Shown: positions 35,152-43,802 of the stretch, piece by piece | Layout: each line of letters starts with the position of its first letter | Numbering within the stretch: the stretch's first letter is position 1 | Source of the DNA: an uncultured Pelagibacteraceae bacterium | GTDB taxonomy: Bacteria > Pseudomonadota > Alphaproteobacteria > Pelagibacterales > Pelagibacteraceae | Assembly: GCA_902521075.1 (NCBI GenBank) | Contig: CABYQM010000002.1 | Location: 1 to 64,000 of the forward strand | DNA length: 64,000 nt | Direction: 5' to 3' | Made by a program: the position numbers and the translations under genes | The notes under the pieces: generated by a model | What the model was told of the DNA's origin: nothing | Seen by the model: the letters and a program-made list of their open reading frames with translations, nothing else | Databases searched by the model: none

Positions 35152-37079
35152 GATAAACACTCCTCATATTCTGGTTGTTGATTTTCTTGTTTCTTAGATT
35201 TGTAAACGTTTGCAGTTACATCTGTAGAATTTGCATCGTTTACGTTTTCCGCTCTTTGTATTGATTTAGATCTGCAGTAATAAAGGCTCTTCAGTCCTTT
35301 TTTCCAAGCTTGGAAATGGATTTGGTGTAAGTCCCTTTTATGAATATCTGCAGGTATAAATATATTTATTGATTGTGCTTGTGAAATATGAGGAGTTCTA
35401 TCTGCACCTAACTCCACGATCCATTTCTGGTCTAGTTCAAAAGCTGTTTTAAATACGTCTTTTTCTTGTTGTGTTAAAAAATCAAGATGAGAAACTGAGC
35501 CTTGATTAGTTGTTATACTTGACCATGTTTCATCATCATTTTTACCGTGCTTCTCTAATAATTTACTTAGATATTTATTTCTAACATTAAATGATCCAGA
35601 CAAAGTTTTATGTGTATAACTATTTGCTGCAATTGGCTCTACACCTGGAGATGTTCCACCACAAATAATTGAAATTGAAGCAGTAGGAGCTATTGCAGTC
35701 TTGTTTGAAAATCTCTCATTAATACCATAATCAGCGGCATCTGGACATGCACCTCTTTCGTCAGCCAAATCTTTTGAAGCTTGGTCAACCTGTTTTTGGA
35801 TGCTTTCAAATATTTTTTTATTCCAAACTTTACTCATAACTGACTCAAAAGGAATCATTTTTTGCTGAAAGAATGAATGAAGTCCCATAACACCTAGACC
35901 AACACTTCTTTCTTTTAAAGCTGAGTAAACTGCATCACTAAATGACTCAGGTGCTTTTTCAGTAAAGTCCGTTAATACATTATCTAAAAATCTCATTACG
36001 TCTGGAACAAAGTTTTCATCGTCTTTCCATTCATCATAAGTTTCTAAATTTAAAGATGATAAACAACATACTGCCGTTCTATCTCTACCCTCTTTATCAA
36101 TTCCTGTTGGTAAAGTTATTTCACTACACAAGTTAGATGTCTTAACAGTTAAACCAGCAAGCTTATGATGTTGAGGTATCATTCTATTAACTGTATCAAT
36201 GAAAACAATATAAGGTTCTCCAGTTTCAATTCTTGCAGTTAATAATCTAATCCATAAATTTCTTGCAGAAACAGTAGCTTGTACTGATTGATCTTTTGGA
36301 CTTTTTAATGCCCATTGTTCATCTAGCTCTACGGCTCTCATAAATGCATCTGAAACTAAAACACCGTGGTGTAAATTCAATGATCTCCTATTTGGATCAC
36401 CACCTGTTGGTCTTCTCATTTCAATAAATTCTTCTATCTCTGGATGATCAATTGGAAGATAACAAGCTGCTGATCCTCTTCTTAAAGAACCTTGACTGAT
36501 CGCCATTGTCAAAGAGTCCATAACTTTTATAAAAGGAATAATGCCTGAAGTTTTTCCAACTCTTCCAATTTTTTCTCCAATGGATCTTAAGTTGCCCCAA
36601 TAACTTCCAATACCTCCACCTTTGGCAGCCAACCAAACATTTTCACTCCATAGATCTAATATTCCAGTTAAACTATCCCCTGCTTCATTTAAGAAACAAG
36701 AAATTGGTAAACCTCTTTTTGTCCCACCATTTGATAAAACTGGTGTTGCTGGCATGAACCATAAGTTACTTATGTAGTTGTAAAGTCTTTGCGCGTGTAA
36801 GTTGTCATCTGCATAATGACTAGCAACTCTTGCGAATAAATCTTGGAAAGACTCGTTTTCTCCAAGGTATCTGTCGCTTAGTGTTGCTCTTCCAAAATCT
36901 GTTAAATTATTATCTCTAGATCTATCTATTTTAATAGTTATCCCTTTAGAATTTTGAAACAACTCTGTGTTGTTATTTAGTGAAAATAAGTCTGGTCTTT
37001 TGTCATTATTGCTGATTTTTTCCGCTGGTTTATAATCAGAGACAGCCTTCCTGATTGCCTGAGACAATATTTTGTTCAT
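35142..37079 (-). CDS. nrdA: Ribonucleotide reductase class I alpha subunit
   Basis: Catalytic subunit. It has 645 residues. Active-site segments: PISCFLNEAGDS (first Cys), SNLCSEITLPTG and AVCCLSSLNLETYDEW (thiyl-radical Cys), TAPTASIS-type loop (here TAIAPTASISIICGGTSPG), and the redox pair at the C-terminal tail ECLSC. An N-terminal ATP-cone of about 90 residues, used for dATP feedback in E. coli NrdA, is not recognisable; the first 50 residues are short and low in similarity. Activity control may therefore be simpler. Transcription probably starts in the 161-bp gap upstream, which holds two NrdR-like boxes. Confidence 0.95.
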   Translation of the reverse strand: MNKILSQAIRKAVSDYKPAEKISNNDKRPDLFSLNNNTELFQNSKGITIKIDRSRDNNLTDFGRATLSDRYLGENESFQDLFARVASHYADDNLHAQRLYNYISNLWFMPATPVLSNGGTKRGLPISCFLNEAGDSLTGILDLWSENVWLAAKGGGIGSYWGNLRSIGEKIGRVGKTSGIIPFIKVMDSLTMAISQGSLRRGSAACYLPIDHPEIEEFIEMRRPTGGDPNRRSLNLHHGVLVSDAFMRAVELDEQWALKSPKDQSVQATVSARNLWIRLLTARIETGEPYIVFIDTVNRMIPQHHKLAGLTVKTSNLCSEITLPTGIDKEGRDRTAVCCLSSLNLETYDEWKDDENFVPDVMRFLDNVLTDFTEKAPESFSDAVYSALKERSVGLGVMGLHSFFQQKMIPFESVMSKVWNKKIFESIQKQVDQASKDLADERGACPDAADYGINERFSNKTAIAPTASISIICGGTSPGVEPIAANSYTHKTLSGSFNVRNKYLSKLLEKHGKNDDETWSSITTNQGSVSHLDFLTQQEKDVFKTAFELDQKWIVELGADRTPHISQAQSINIFIPADIHKRDLHQIHFQAWKKGLKSLYYCRSKSIQRAENVNDANSTDVTANVYKSKKQENQQPEYEECLSCQ

Positions 37080-37119
37080 TAAACTCCCTTTTTATCTTTA
37101 TACTAAAAAATCTAGTAAA

Positions 37120-37135
37120 TAACTAGATATAGTGT
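37120..37135 (-). promoter_or_regulatory. NrdR box 1 (nrdA-proximal)
   Basis: The 16-mer matches the palindromic NrdR consensus (acaCwAtATaTwGtgt) at 13 of 16 positions by my count. It lies about 40 bp upstream of the nrdA ATG. Read on the minus strand it is ACACTATATCTAGTTA. Its centre is 31 bp from the second box, the usual three-turn spacing of NrdR box pairs. Whether this genome encodes NrdR cannot be seen here. Confidence 0.65.
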
Positions 37136-37150
37136 GTAGATTTACCTGAT

Positions 37151-37166
37151 ATACTATATAAATTGT
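37151..37166 (-). promoter_or_regulatory. NrdR box 2 (nrdA-distal)
   Basis: Second 16-mer, plus-strand ATACTATATAAATTGT, also 13 of 16 to the NrdR consensus. The exact 31-bp offset from box 1 supports both being real. A dimeric NrdR bound to both boxes would repress nrdAB when dATP is plentiful (family knowledge). Confidence 0.6.
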
Positions 37167-37240
37167 AAATCAATAGAACATTTATAGAACTTATTAAATA
37201 TTTATCAATAAAAATTTTAAAAAAATGTACATATATCCAC

Positions 37241-38695
37241 ATGAATAATTCGGGAAAAATTGATCCTTACGGCTTTCGGGAATATGACGCACGATGGGTA
37301 TACGAAAAAGACATAGATGACGATGGAATCGTTCAACTTGGTAAAGGTCTTGGAACTCAAATAATTAATCATACAAAGAAAAACAATCCTAGAATTATAG
37401 TTGGCCAAGATTACAGGTCTTACAGTGAACATATCAAAGAAAAATTAAAAGAGGGTTTGGTTTCAACTGGGTGCAAAATTGAGGATATAGGATTATCTTT
37501 ATCCCCAATGGTTTACTTCGCACAATTTAATTTAAATTCAGATGCAATAGCTATGGTTACAGCTAGTCATAATGAAAATGGTTGGACGGGTGTAAAAATG
37601 GGTATCAAAAAAGGACTTACTCATACACCTGAAGAAATGAAAGAACTAAAAGATATTACTCTTAATCAAAAATTTATTAATGGTAAAGGAAATATGAAAA
37701 AAATTGATGGTTTCCAAGATATTTATAAAAATGATTTGATAACAAAAAACCTGTTAAATAAAAAAATTAAAGCAGTTGTTGCATGTGGTAACGGAACAGC
37801 TGGAATATTCGCACCTGAAATTTTAAGAGGTATTGGGTGTGAAGTTATTGAGCTTGATTGCAACCTTGATTGGACTTTTCCAAAATATAATCCAAATCCT
37901 GAAGATTTAGAAATGTTACATGCAATTTCATCAGCTGTTAAAGAAAATAATGCTGATATTGGATTTGGTTTTGATGGAGATGGGGATAGAGTTGGGGTTA
38001 TAGATGATAAAGGTAATGAAATCTTTTCAGATAAGATTGGGCTTTTAATAGCTAGAAATCTTTCGAAAGATCATAAAAATAGTAAATTTGTTGTTGATGT
38101 AAAATCGACAGGACTTTATTCAAATGACAGAATATTAAATGAGAATAAATGTGAAACAATTTATTGGAAAACTGGTCATTCTCATATCAAAAGAAAAGTA
38201 AATACCGATGACGCTTTAGCAGGATTTGAAAAAAGTGGTCATTTCTTTTTTAATAAACCTTTGGGATATGGCTATGATGATGGAATTAATTCAGCAATAC
38301 AGGTCTGTAAGTTACTCGATAAAAATAACAAAAAAATGAGTGAAATACTTGCAGAATTACCAACAACATATCAAAGCCCGACTATGGCTCCTTATTGTAA
38401 AGATAGTGAAAAATATGATGTAGTTGAGAATTTAGTTAAAGAAATAACAAATATTAAAGAAAATAAAACTAAAGTAGATGATCAAGAAATTAGAGAAATA
38501 TTAACTGTTAATGGAGTAAGATTTTCTTTTGACGATGGGTCTTGGGGATTAATAAGAGCATCTTCTAATAAACCCTCTTTAGTTGTAGTTACTGAAAGCC
38601 CAACTTCCGAAGATAGAAAAAAGAAGATTTTTGACTTTATTGATAATCTCCTTCAACAAACTGGTAAGGTTGGGGATTATGATCAAAAAATTTAA
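37241..38695 (+). CDS. Phosphomannomutase/phosphoglucomutase (AlgC type)
   Basis: Interconverts hexose 1- and 6-phosphates for LPS and exopolysaccharide precursors. It has 484 residues. The phosphoserine loop is TASHNENGW (about residues 108-116, Ser phosphorylated), the Mg loop GFDGDGDRVG (about 243-252) and the sugar-binding loop AGFEKSGHFFF (about 326). Spacing and length fit PMM/PGM rather than GlmM, but substrate preference is not decided by sequence. It diverges from nrdA across 161 bp. Confidence 0.9.
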   Translation: MNNSGKIDPYGFREYDARWVYEKDIDDDGIVQLGKGLGTQIINHTKKNNPRIIVGQDYRSYSEHIKEKLKEGLVSTGCKIEDIGLSLSPMVYFAQFNLNSDAIAMVTASHNENGWTGVKMGIKKGLTHTPEEMKELKDITLNQKFINGKGNMKKIDGFQDIYKNDLITKNLLNKKIKAVVACGNGTAGIFAPEILRGIGCEVIELDCNLDWTFPKYNPNPEDLEMLHAISSAVKENNADIGFGFDGDGDRVGVIDDKGNEIFSDKIGLLIARNLSKDHKNSKFVVDVKSTGLYSNDRILNENKCETIYWKTGHSHIKRKVNTDDALAGFEKSGHFFFNKPLGYGYDDGINSAIQVCKLLDKNNKKMSEILAELPTTYQSPTMAPYCKDSEKYDVVENLVKEITNIKENKTKVDDQEIREILTVNGVRFSFDDGSWGLIRASSNKPSLVVVTESPTSEDRKKKIFDFIDNLLQQTGKVGDYDQKI

Positions 38696-38748
38696 AATTC
38701 AACTATAAAGAGTTAAGAAAAAATTAGAGAATCGATTATTATGTAACT

Positions 38749-38785
38749 GAGGTGGCGGAGGGAGACTGAAACCACCTCGTCTCCT
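38749..38785. other. GC-rich pseudoknot-capable element between convergent genes
   Basis: In an A/T-rich 88-bp gap, a 37-base block has two interleaved inverted repeats. GAGGTGG (38749-38755) pairs perfectly with CCACCTC (38772-38778), and GGAGAC (38761-38766) pairs with GTCTCC (38779-38784). Interleaved in this order they form an H-type pseudoknot with 5-nt loops. The block overlaps the stop codon of the minus-strand TauE gene (38784-38786). No T-run follows directly on either strand, so it is not a textbook intrinsic terminator. It may stop transcription in both directions, protect mRNA 3' ends or be part of a small RNA. Confidence 0.55.
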
Positions 38786-39617
38786 AGGTCACTAAAAATC
38801 TATATAAAAATAAAGTACCAATAACATATAAAAAAACACCGAATAATCTCTGTGTTTTAACTCTATCTAGGTCTTGAACTGTTTTTGCTCCGATTCTTGC
38901 CATGAATGTTGTTATTGGAACAAATATTATAAACGCAGGTATATTAATAAACCCTATACTTAGTGGGATATCAGCTTTTAACATCAAACCAGATGTAAAA
39001 AATCCAATTGATCCAAATAAAGCAATTATAAATCCAATAGCTGCAGAACTTCCTATTGCTAAGTTAATAGGATAACCAAAGTATCTTAATATAGGAACAT
39101 TCATCATAGCTCCTGTTATGCCCATAGGAGCAGAAATTAATCCTGATAAAAATCCAAATATTATTCTTGGGAAAATATTAAATTTTTTCTTAATTTTTTT
39201 TTTCTTTTCACTTTGTAACAACAGGTAAGCTCCAAAAAAGAAAACAACTGCAGAAAAAAAGAATAATAATGTTTTAGTATTCATCAATGCTGCCATCAAT
39301 GTTCCAGAGAAAACTCCAATTATTACAAATGTTCCATAATTTTTAATAATATTAAAATCAACAGCATTATATTTTCTATGAGTTAATACTGAAGCTGTAG
39401 CAGTTAAAATTGTTATTGAGAAAGCCGTTCCTACAGATAAATGCATTAAATAATCTTTATCCACATTAAATGCTTCAAATACAAAAAATAAAAATGGTAC
39501 AGATATCAAACCCCCACCAATTCCAAAAAATCCCGCAAAGAAACCAACTGGAACAGCGGCTGCCATCATTAAAAAAATAAAATAAATATTATTAATCTCT
39601 AAAAGAGTATTATTCAA
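38784..39617 (-). CDS. TauE/SafE-family membrane permease
   Basis: It has 277 residues with about eight hydrophobic segments. The two family half-repeats are visible: GFFAGFFGIGGGLISVPFL (about residues 21-39) and GFLSGLISAPMGITGAMMNV (about 155-174). Family members export sulfite, sulfoacetate or other small organic acids; the substrate here is unknown. Its ATG overlaps the dusA stop by 8 bases, so it is at the end of the TRAP/malonyl-CoA decarboxylase run. Carriage of a small acid related to that pathway is a guess. Confidence 0.85.
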   Translation of the reverse strand: MNNTLLEINNIYFIFLMMAAAVPVGFFAGFFGIGGGLISVPFLFFVFEAFNVDKDYLMHLSVGTAFSITILTATASVLTHRKYNAVDFNIIKNYGTFVIIGVFSGTLMAALMNTKTLLFFFSAVVFFFGAYLLLQSEKKKKIKKKFNIFPRIIFGFLSGLISAPMGITGAMMNVPILRYFGYPINLAIGSSAAIGFIIALFGSIGFFTSGLMLKADIPLSIGFINIPAFIIFVPITTFMARIGAKTVQDLDRVKTQRLFGVFLYVIGTLFLYRFLVT

Positions 39618-40611
39618 TTTGACCTGCCGATATACTTTGTGGATTAAATTTTACTTTATCCATTATGTGATCAATTTTCTTAACATCGGCATCTCTTACA
39701 CACATATTTTCACTTAGATATCTTTTCCAAAAACTTGAACCTGTTTGTCCATGAAATAAACCAAGAGTATGTCTCATGATTTGATTTAATCTTGTACCCT
39801 TTTTAATTTCTTCTTTTACATACTCAATTAATTTCTCAACAACTTCGTGTCTTGTCAAAACTTCACTATTGTTAAAAATTTTATTTTCAATATCTGCTAA
39901 CATGTAAGGGGAATGATAAATTGACCTTCCAATCATAACACCATCTACATTATCCAAATGTTCTTTGATTTGATCAGTAGACGTTATGCCTCCATTAATT
40001 ATTATTTCTAAATCTTGAAAATCTTTTTTTAATCTATTTACGTATTCATATTTCAAAGGTGGAATATTTAAATTTTGTTTAGGAGTAAATTTTCCCAACA
40101 TTGCCTTTCTGGCATGGATTATAAAAGTTTTAACACCTGTTTCTTTTAAAATATTTATAAAATTATATAAATTTTCATATTGATCCACATTATTATATCC
40201 AATTCTAGTTTTGACTGTTACAGGAAGGGAAGTTTTTGAAATCATTTCACTTAGACAATCAGCTACAAGATTGGGTTCTTGAATTAAACAAGCACCAAAT
40301 CTATTTTTTTGAACTTTTTTACTTGGACAGCCTAAATTTAAATTTATTTCATCATAACCAAATTCTTCACCTAAATATGCTGCATTTCCTAATAATTTTG
40401 GAGAAGAACCACCAAGTTGCAGAGCAACAGGTTTTTCCCTCATATCAAATTCTAATAGTTTCTTTTTATCTCCTCTATCAATAGCTTCTGAGACAATCAT
40501 TTCAGTATAGAGAAGAACGTTTTTACTGATTAGTCTTAAGAAAAATCTTTCATGTTTGTCTGTGCAGTCCATCATAGGAGCAACAGAAACAGTTCTATTT
40601 AATCTAGACAT
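39610..40611 (-). CDS. dusA: tRNA-dihydrouridine synthase A
   Basis: FMN enzyme reducing uridines 20/20a in tRNA. It has 333 residues. It begins VSVAPMMDCTDKHERFF; the catalytic Cys is in LNLGCPSKKVQ (about residues 92-102) and the DusA-specific KTRIGYNN and INGGI segments follow. It sits between malonyl-CoA decarboxylase and the TauE permease and overlaps both by 8 bases, a position with no obvious metabolic logic. Confidence 0.93.
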   Translation of the reverse strand: MSRLNRTVSVAPMMDCTDKHERFFLRLISKNVLLYTEMIVSEAIDRGDKKKLLEFDMREKPVALQLGGSSPKLLGNAAYLGEEFGYDEINLNLGCPSKKVQKNRFGACLIQEPNLVADCLSEMISKTSLPVTVKTRIGYNNVDQYENLYNFINILKETGVKTFIIHARKAMLGKFTPKQNLNIPPLKYEYVNRLKKDFQDLEIIINGGITSTDQIKEHLDNVDGVMIGRSIYHSPYMLADIENKIFNNSEVLTRHEVVEKLIEYVKEEIKKGTRLNQIMRHTLGLFHGQTGSSFWKRYLSENMCVRDADVKKIDHIMDKVKFNPQSISAGQIE

Positions 40612-41911
40612 ATTTTTTAAGTTTGCTTGATATATTAATTTTTTTTTCGTTTACATACTCTTGATGATTTTGCTCAATTTTTCCAAGTTCATACTTGTAA
40701 TTAACCATTATTCCAAATGATCTTTTAAAACCAACATCAGAGACATTGGCATTAATAACGATATCATCAATTTCAGCTCCATTTTTTAAATGAAACCTAC
40801 AAACATCATTAATGGGAAAACCTAGATCATTTTTTTGTACAGCTAAGTAATTTAAAGCAAGTTTTGTAAGTAAATCTTTATTATCAATAAATTTTCTATC
40901 TCCAATTTTAAGATCTAATGATTTTAAAAACTCAACTTTTACAAAATTATCTTTTTGAACTATTTCACTAATTTTCTCATTTTCTGAAGATTTTACCCAA
41001 TCTGCAAAACCTTGCATCGGTGATAAAGTTCCAAAATTTTTTACATCAGGTAACTCTTCTTGTAATTCGTATACCACCCTCTTGATTAAGAAGTTACCAA
41101 GCGTAACTCTTGAAAGACCCTCTTGGCAGTTGCTAATTGAATAAAATGTAGCTGTATCATAATTTTCGTTTTTTCCATCATTTGGTCTTGTCAATTCTTG
41201 AATAGATTTTGCCAAACCTTTCGTTAGTGCAATCTCAACAAAAATTATTGGTTCATCTTCTAATGCTGGATGAAAATAAGCAAAAAATCTTCTGTTTTCT
41301 CCTAATCTAATTTTCAATTCATTCATATCTTTCATTGAATGAACTTTTTCATATTTTAATAATTTTTCTAATATTGCAGCTTTTGTATCCCAAGTTATTT
41401 TTCTTAATTTTAAAAATCCAGGATTGAACCAATTTTTAAATATATCTATCAAATCATAATCTAATTCTTTTAATTCAGGATTTTTAATTAAAAACATTTG
41501 TAGATCTTCTCTTAAAGAAACAATCTCTGCCGTTCCATTTGGAGCCATATTTAATCTAACAAACAATTCTTTTCTAGTTCCTGATGTAATTCTTGATAAA
41601 TTTAAAATTGATCTACTATTTTTATTTTCTGTATAATCTTTAATGGCATTGTCAATATTTGCTGTATCAGGTTTATATTTTTCATTTACCTGAAGTAAGA
41701 ATTTTAATTTATCTTCATGAGATAAATTATGATATCTGAAAAGAATATCCCTTGCTAATGTGATTCCAAATGCTGCTCCTTTAGATGATAACAGATCATC
41801 ACATAGCTCAATTAAATCTCTTTTTTTAGAGAATTTTTTTAATGATTTTTTCTCTAAAATTTTTTGACCAGCATCAGCAATCGTCTCGAATATTCTTTTT
41901 ATATTTAACAT
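40604..41911 (-). CDS. Malonyl-CoA decarboxylase
   Basis: Converts malonyl-CoA to acetyl-CoA and CO2. It has 435 residues, normal for bacterial MCD. The N-terminal helical domain (to about 165) is followed by the GNAT-like catalytic domain with MNELKIRLGENRRFFAYFHP, PIIFVEIALTKGLA (about 224-237), FYSISNCQEGLS (Ser/His region) and FGTLSPMQGF (about 296-305). It lies 15 nt behind the TRAP membrane subunit genes, so it is likely made together with the transporter. That supports import of malonate or a precursor (inference). Confidence 0.93.
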   Translation of the reverse strand: MLNIKRIFETIADAGQKILEKKSLKKFSKKRDLIELCDDLLSSKGAAFGITLARDILFRYHNLSHEDKLKFLLQVNEKYKPDTANIDNAIKDYTENKNSRSILNLSRITSGTRKELFVRLNMAPNGTAEIVSLREDLQMFLIKNPELKELDYDLIDIFKNWFNPGFLKLRKITWDTKAAILEKLLKYEKVHSMKDMNELKIRLGENRRFFAYFHPALEDEPIIFVEIALTKGLAKSIQELTRPNDGKNENYDTATFYSISNCQEGLSRVTLGNFLIKRVVYELQEELPDVKNFGTLSPMQGFADWVKSSENEKISEIVQKDNFVKVEFLKSLDLKIGDRKFIDNKDLLTKLALNYLAVQKNDLGFPINDVCRFHLKNGAEIDDIVINANVSDVGFKRSFGIMVNYKYELGKIEQNHQEYVNEKKINISSKLKKYV

Positions 41912-41926
41912 GGTGTTTTTTATATA

Positions 41927-43258
41927 TTAAAAACCTAAACTTTTACCCATTATTTTGTCAGGTAACCAAGTCACAATCTCAGGAAAAATACACAAAATAA
42001 GTATAGCTAAAGCCATAATTATCATAAATGGTATAGATCCCTTTAAAATTTCTGACAAACTTACATCAGGTGTAATACCCTTAATTATATAAAGGTTTAA
42101 TCCAACGGGTGGGGTAATGAGACCAATTTCCATGTTAATTGTAAATACAATTGCAAACCAGTACGGATCAAATCCCAGTTGAGTTATAACTGGCAATAAT
42201 ATTGCTGAAGTCATAACAATAACAGCTACTGGAGGTAAAAAGAAACCTGCAATCAACAGAAATATATTTATTAAAATAAATACTACCCATTTATTAGAGC
42301 TCATCTCCACCATGCTTTGAGCTAAGGATTGAGTTACATAAAGTTGTGATAATGTGAAAGCAAAAAGATAAGAGGCTGCAATGATAAACATTATCATCAC
42401 ACTTTCTTTCATGGAAACTTTAACAATGTTCCATATTTTTTTTGGCTGATAAATTTTGTAGACAACAGCAATCAAAACAAATACTAAAAAAGCTCCAACT
42501 CCTGAAGCTTCTGATGGAGTAGCAACACCACCATATAAAACATATAAAACACCAGCAATGATTGCTAAGAAAGGAAGTATCCTTGGCAGAACTTCAATTT
42601 TTTCTTTGAAAGTTGGAGGTGTTCTATTCTTTAGAGCTTTAGCAGAGTCTTTATCAATAAAGTAACTGTGTATCAGTGCCCAGATAGCGAACATACCTGC
42701 AAGCATAAATCCTGGTATCAATCCGCTTAAAAATAATCTTCCAATAGATGTTCCAGTTGCAATTCCATAAACAATTAAAACAATACTTGGAGGAATTAAT
42801 ACTCCTAAAGTTCCGCCGGCTGCTATGGTTCCTGTTGCAATTTGATCTGAGTATCCTCTTTTTCTCATTTCAGGAATTCCCATAGTGCCAATTGCAGCAC
42901 AGGTTGCAGGACTTGATCCACTTAATGCAGCAAAAATTGAGCAAGCTCCTATATTAGAAATAACCAAACCTCCAGGTACCCTCCATAACCATCTGTCCAA
43001 TCCTGTATATAAATCTTTTCCTGCTGGGGAATTAGCAACTGCCATCCCCATTAATATAAACATTGGTATTGAAAGTAGGACAAACGAATTTAATCCCGCA
43101 TAGAAAGTTTCAGCAAAAACATCTAGCATTTGGAAACCTTCGAAGGCAACTAAAAGAGCTATTGATACAAAGCTTAAACCAAAAGCAATTGGTATTCCTG
43201 AAAATAAAACTATCAAAGTAAAAACAGCAACGATTATTGCAATTATTAATGGATCCAT
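41927..43258 (-). CDS. dctM: TRAP transporter large membrane subunit (DctM)
   Basis: It has 443 residues and about 12 transmembrane segments. Landmarks of the DctM family: LLSIPMFILMGMAVANS, FAALSGSSPATCAAIGTMG (about residues 110-128), GTLGVLIPPSI (about 150) and PPVGLNLYIIKG (about 385). It is the ion-coupled channel of the tripartite transporter. The ATG overlaps the dctQ stop by one base. Confidence 0.95.
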   Translation of the reverse strand: MDPLIIAIIVAVFTLIVLFSGIPIAFGLSFVSIALLVAFEGFQMLDVFAETFYAGLNSFVLLSIPMFILMGMAVANSPAGKDLYTGLDRWLWRVPGGLVISNIGACSIFAALSGSSPATCAAIGTMGIPEMRKRGYSDQIATGTIAAGGTLGVLIPPSIVLIVYGIATGTSIGRLFLSGLIPGFMLAGMFAIWALIHSYFIDKDSAKALKNRTPPTFKEKIEVLPRILPFLAIIAGVLYVLYGGVATPSEASGVGAFLVFVLIAVVYKIYQPKKIWNIVKVSMKESVMIMFIIAASYLFAFTLSQLYVTQSLAQSMVEMSSNKWVVFILINIFLLIAGFFLPPVAVIVMTSAILLPVITQLGFDPYWFAIVFTINMEIGLITPPVGLNLYIIKGITPDVSLSEILKGSIPFMIIMALAILILCIFPEIVTWLPDKIMGKSLGF

Positions 43259-43752
43259 TAGTTAGTATCCTTTTCGTCTGTAAGCTTAATAATTTCTGCT
43301 ATATATTGCAAAATCATTAATGCAGCACCTATCATCATTGAAGAATATGGAACCCACAATGGAGGATCCCAAACCGTTCCTGTTGAGTAATTTTTAGTAA
43401 ACGCTTCCTCAACCATTAAAAAACCAAAATAGAATAAAATTAAGAAGAATAATAAACTGACTAATGAGGTAAAAATTTTAAGTCTTAATATATTTTTTTT
43501 TGATAAGAAATCATAAATCCACTCCATACTCACATGAGCTTTCTCACTTAAAACATATGCACTTCCAATAAATGTTGAAGCAACTAGAAGCATTGTAACT
43601 AGCTCAGTTTGCCATGTTATTGCTCTTTGAAAAAAGTATCTTTCAAAAACTAATTCTACAATTACAAGAATTGATAACAGTAAAGCTAGAACTGCAAAAG
43701 CCCCACAAGCTCTTGCAACATAATCACAGAATTTTAAGTATTTTTCTTTCAT
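43258..43752 (-). CDS. dctQ: TRAP transporter small membrane subunit (DctQ)
   Basis: It has 164 residues and four hydrophobic segments (about 15-38, 50-70, 93-112, 134-152), as expected of DctQ. It contains the family-like RAITWQTELVTMLLVASTFIGSA region (split here across residues 42-64). A hairpin ending 5 bases before the ATG covers its purine-rich ribosome-binding site, so its translation may be held below that of dctP upstream. Confidence 0.92.
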   Translation of the reverse strand: MKEKYLKFCDYVARACGAFAVLALLLSILVIVELVFERYFFQRAITWQTELVTMLLVASTFIGSAYVLSEKAHVSMEWIYDFLSKKNILRLKIFTSLVSLLFFLILFYFGFLMVEEAFTKNYSTGTVWDPPLWVPYSSMMIGAALMILQYIAEIIKLTDEKDTN

Positions 43753-43788
43753 AAAAAAACCCCTACTTACAGAGAATAAATAGGGGTT
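43753..43788 (-). terminator. Hairpin with T-run between dctP and dctQ (attenuator / RBS mask)
   Basis: On the minus strand AACCCCTA (43788-43781) pairs perfectly with TAGGGGTT (43765-43758) around a 15-nt loop, followed by five further T residues and then the dctQ ATG at 43752. This has the form of an intrinsic terminator placed inside the operon. The AGGGG of the 3' arm is also the only Shine-Dalgarno-like sequence for dctQ. Either mode would give more binding protein than membrane subunits. Partial rather than full termination is inferred, because dctQ, dctM and mcd have no other obvious promoter. Confidence 0.7.
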
Positions 43789-43802
43789 CTTTATATATTA
43801 TT

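Noticed and set aside
38749-38786. tRNA or tmRNA 3' fragment, for example a phage attachment site
   Set aside because: A TGG/CCA and a TTTCAGT loop can be picked out, but the stems do not form a T arm of proper size and there is no integrase or foreign block beside it.
38749-38786. SAM-II/SAM-V-type riboswitch
   Set aside because: The pseudoknot topology is similar, but the element lies downstream of genes on both strands and I cannot match the conserved ligand-binding bases of those riboswitches.
43753-43788. True end of the dctP transcript, with dctQM-mcd as a separate operon
   Set aside because: There is no space for another promoter before dctQ and the three TRAP subunits need each other, so partial termination or RBS masking is the better reading.
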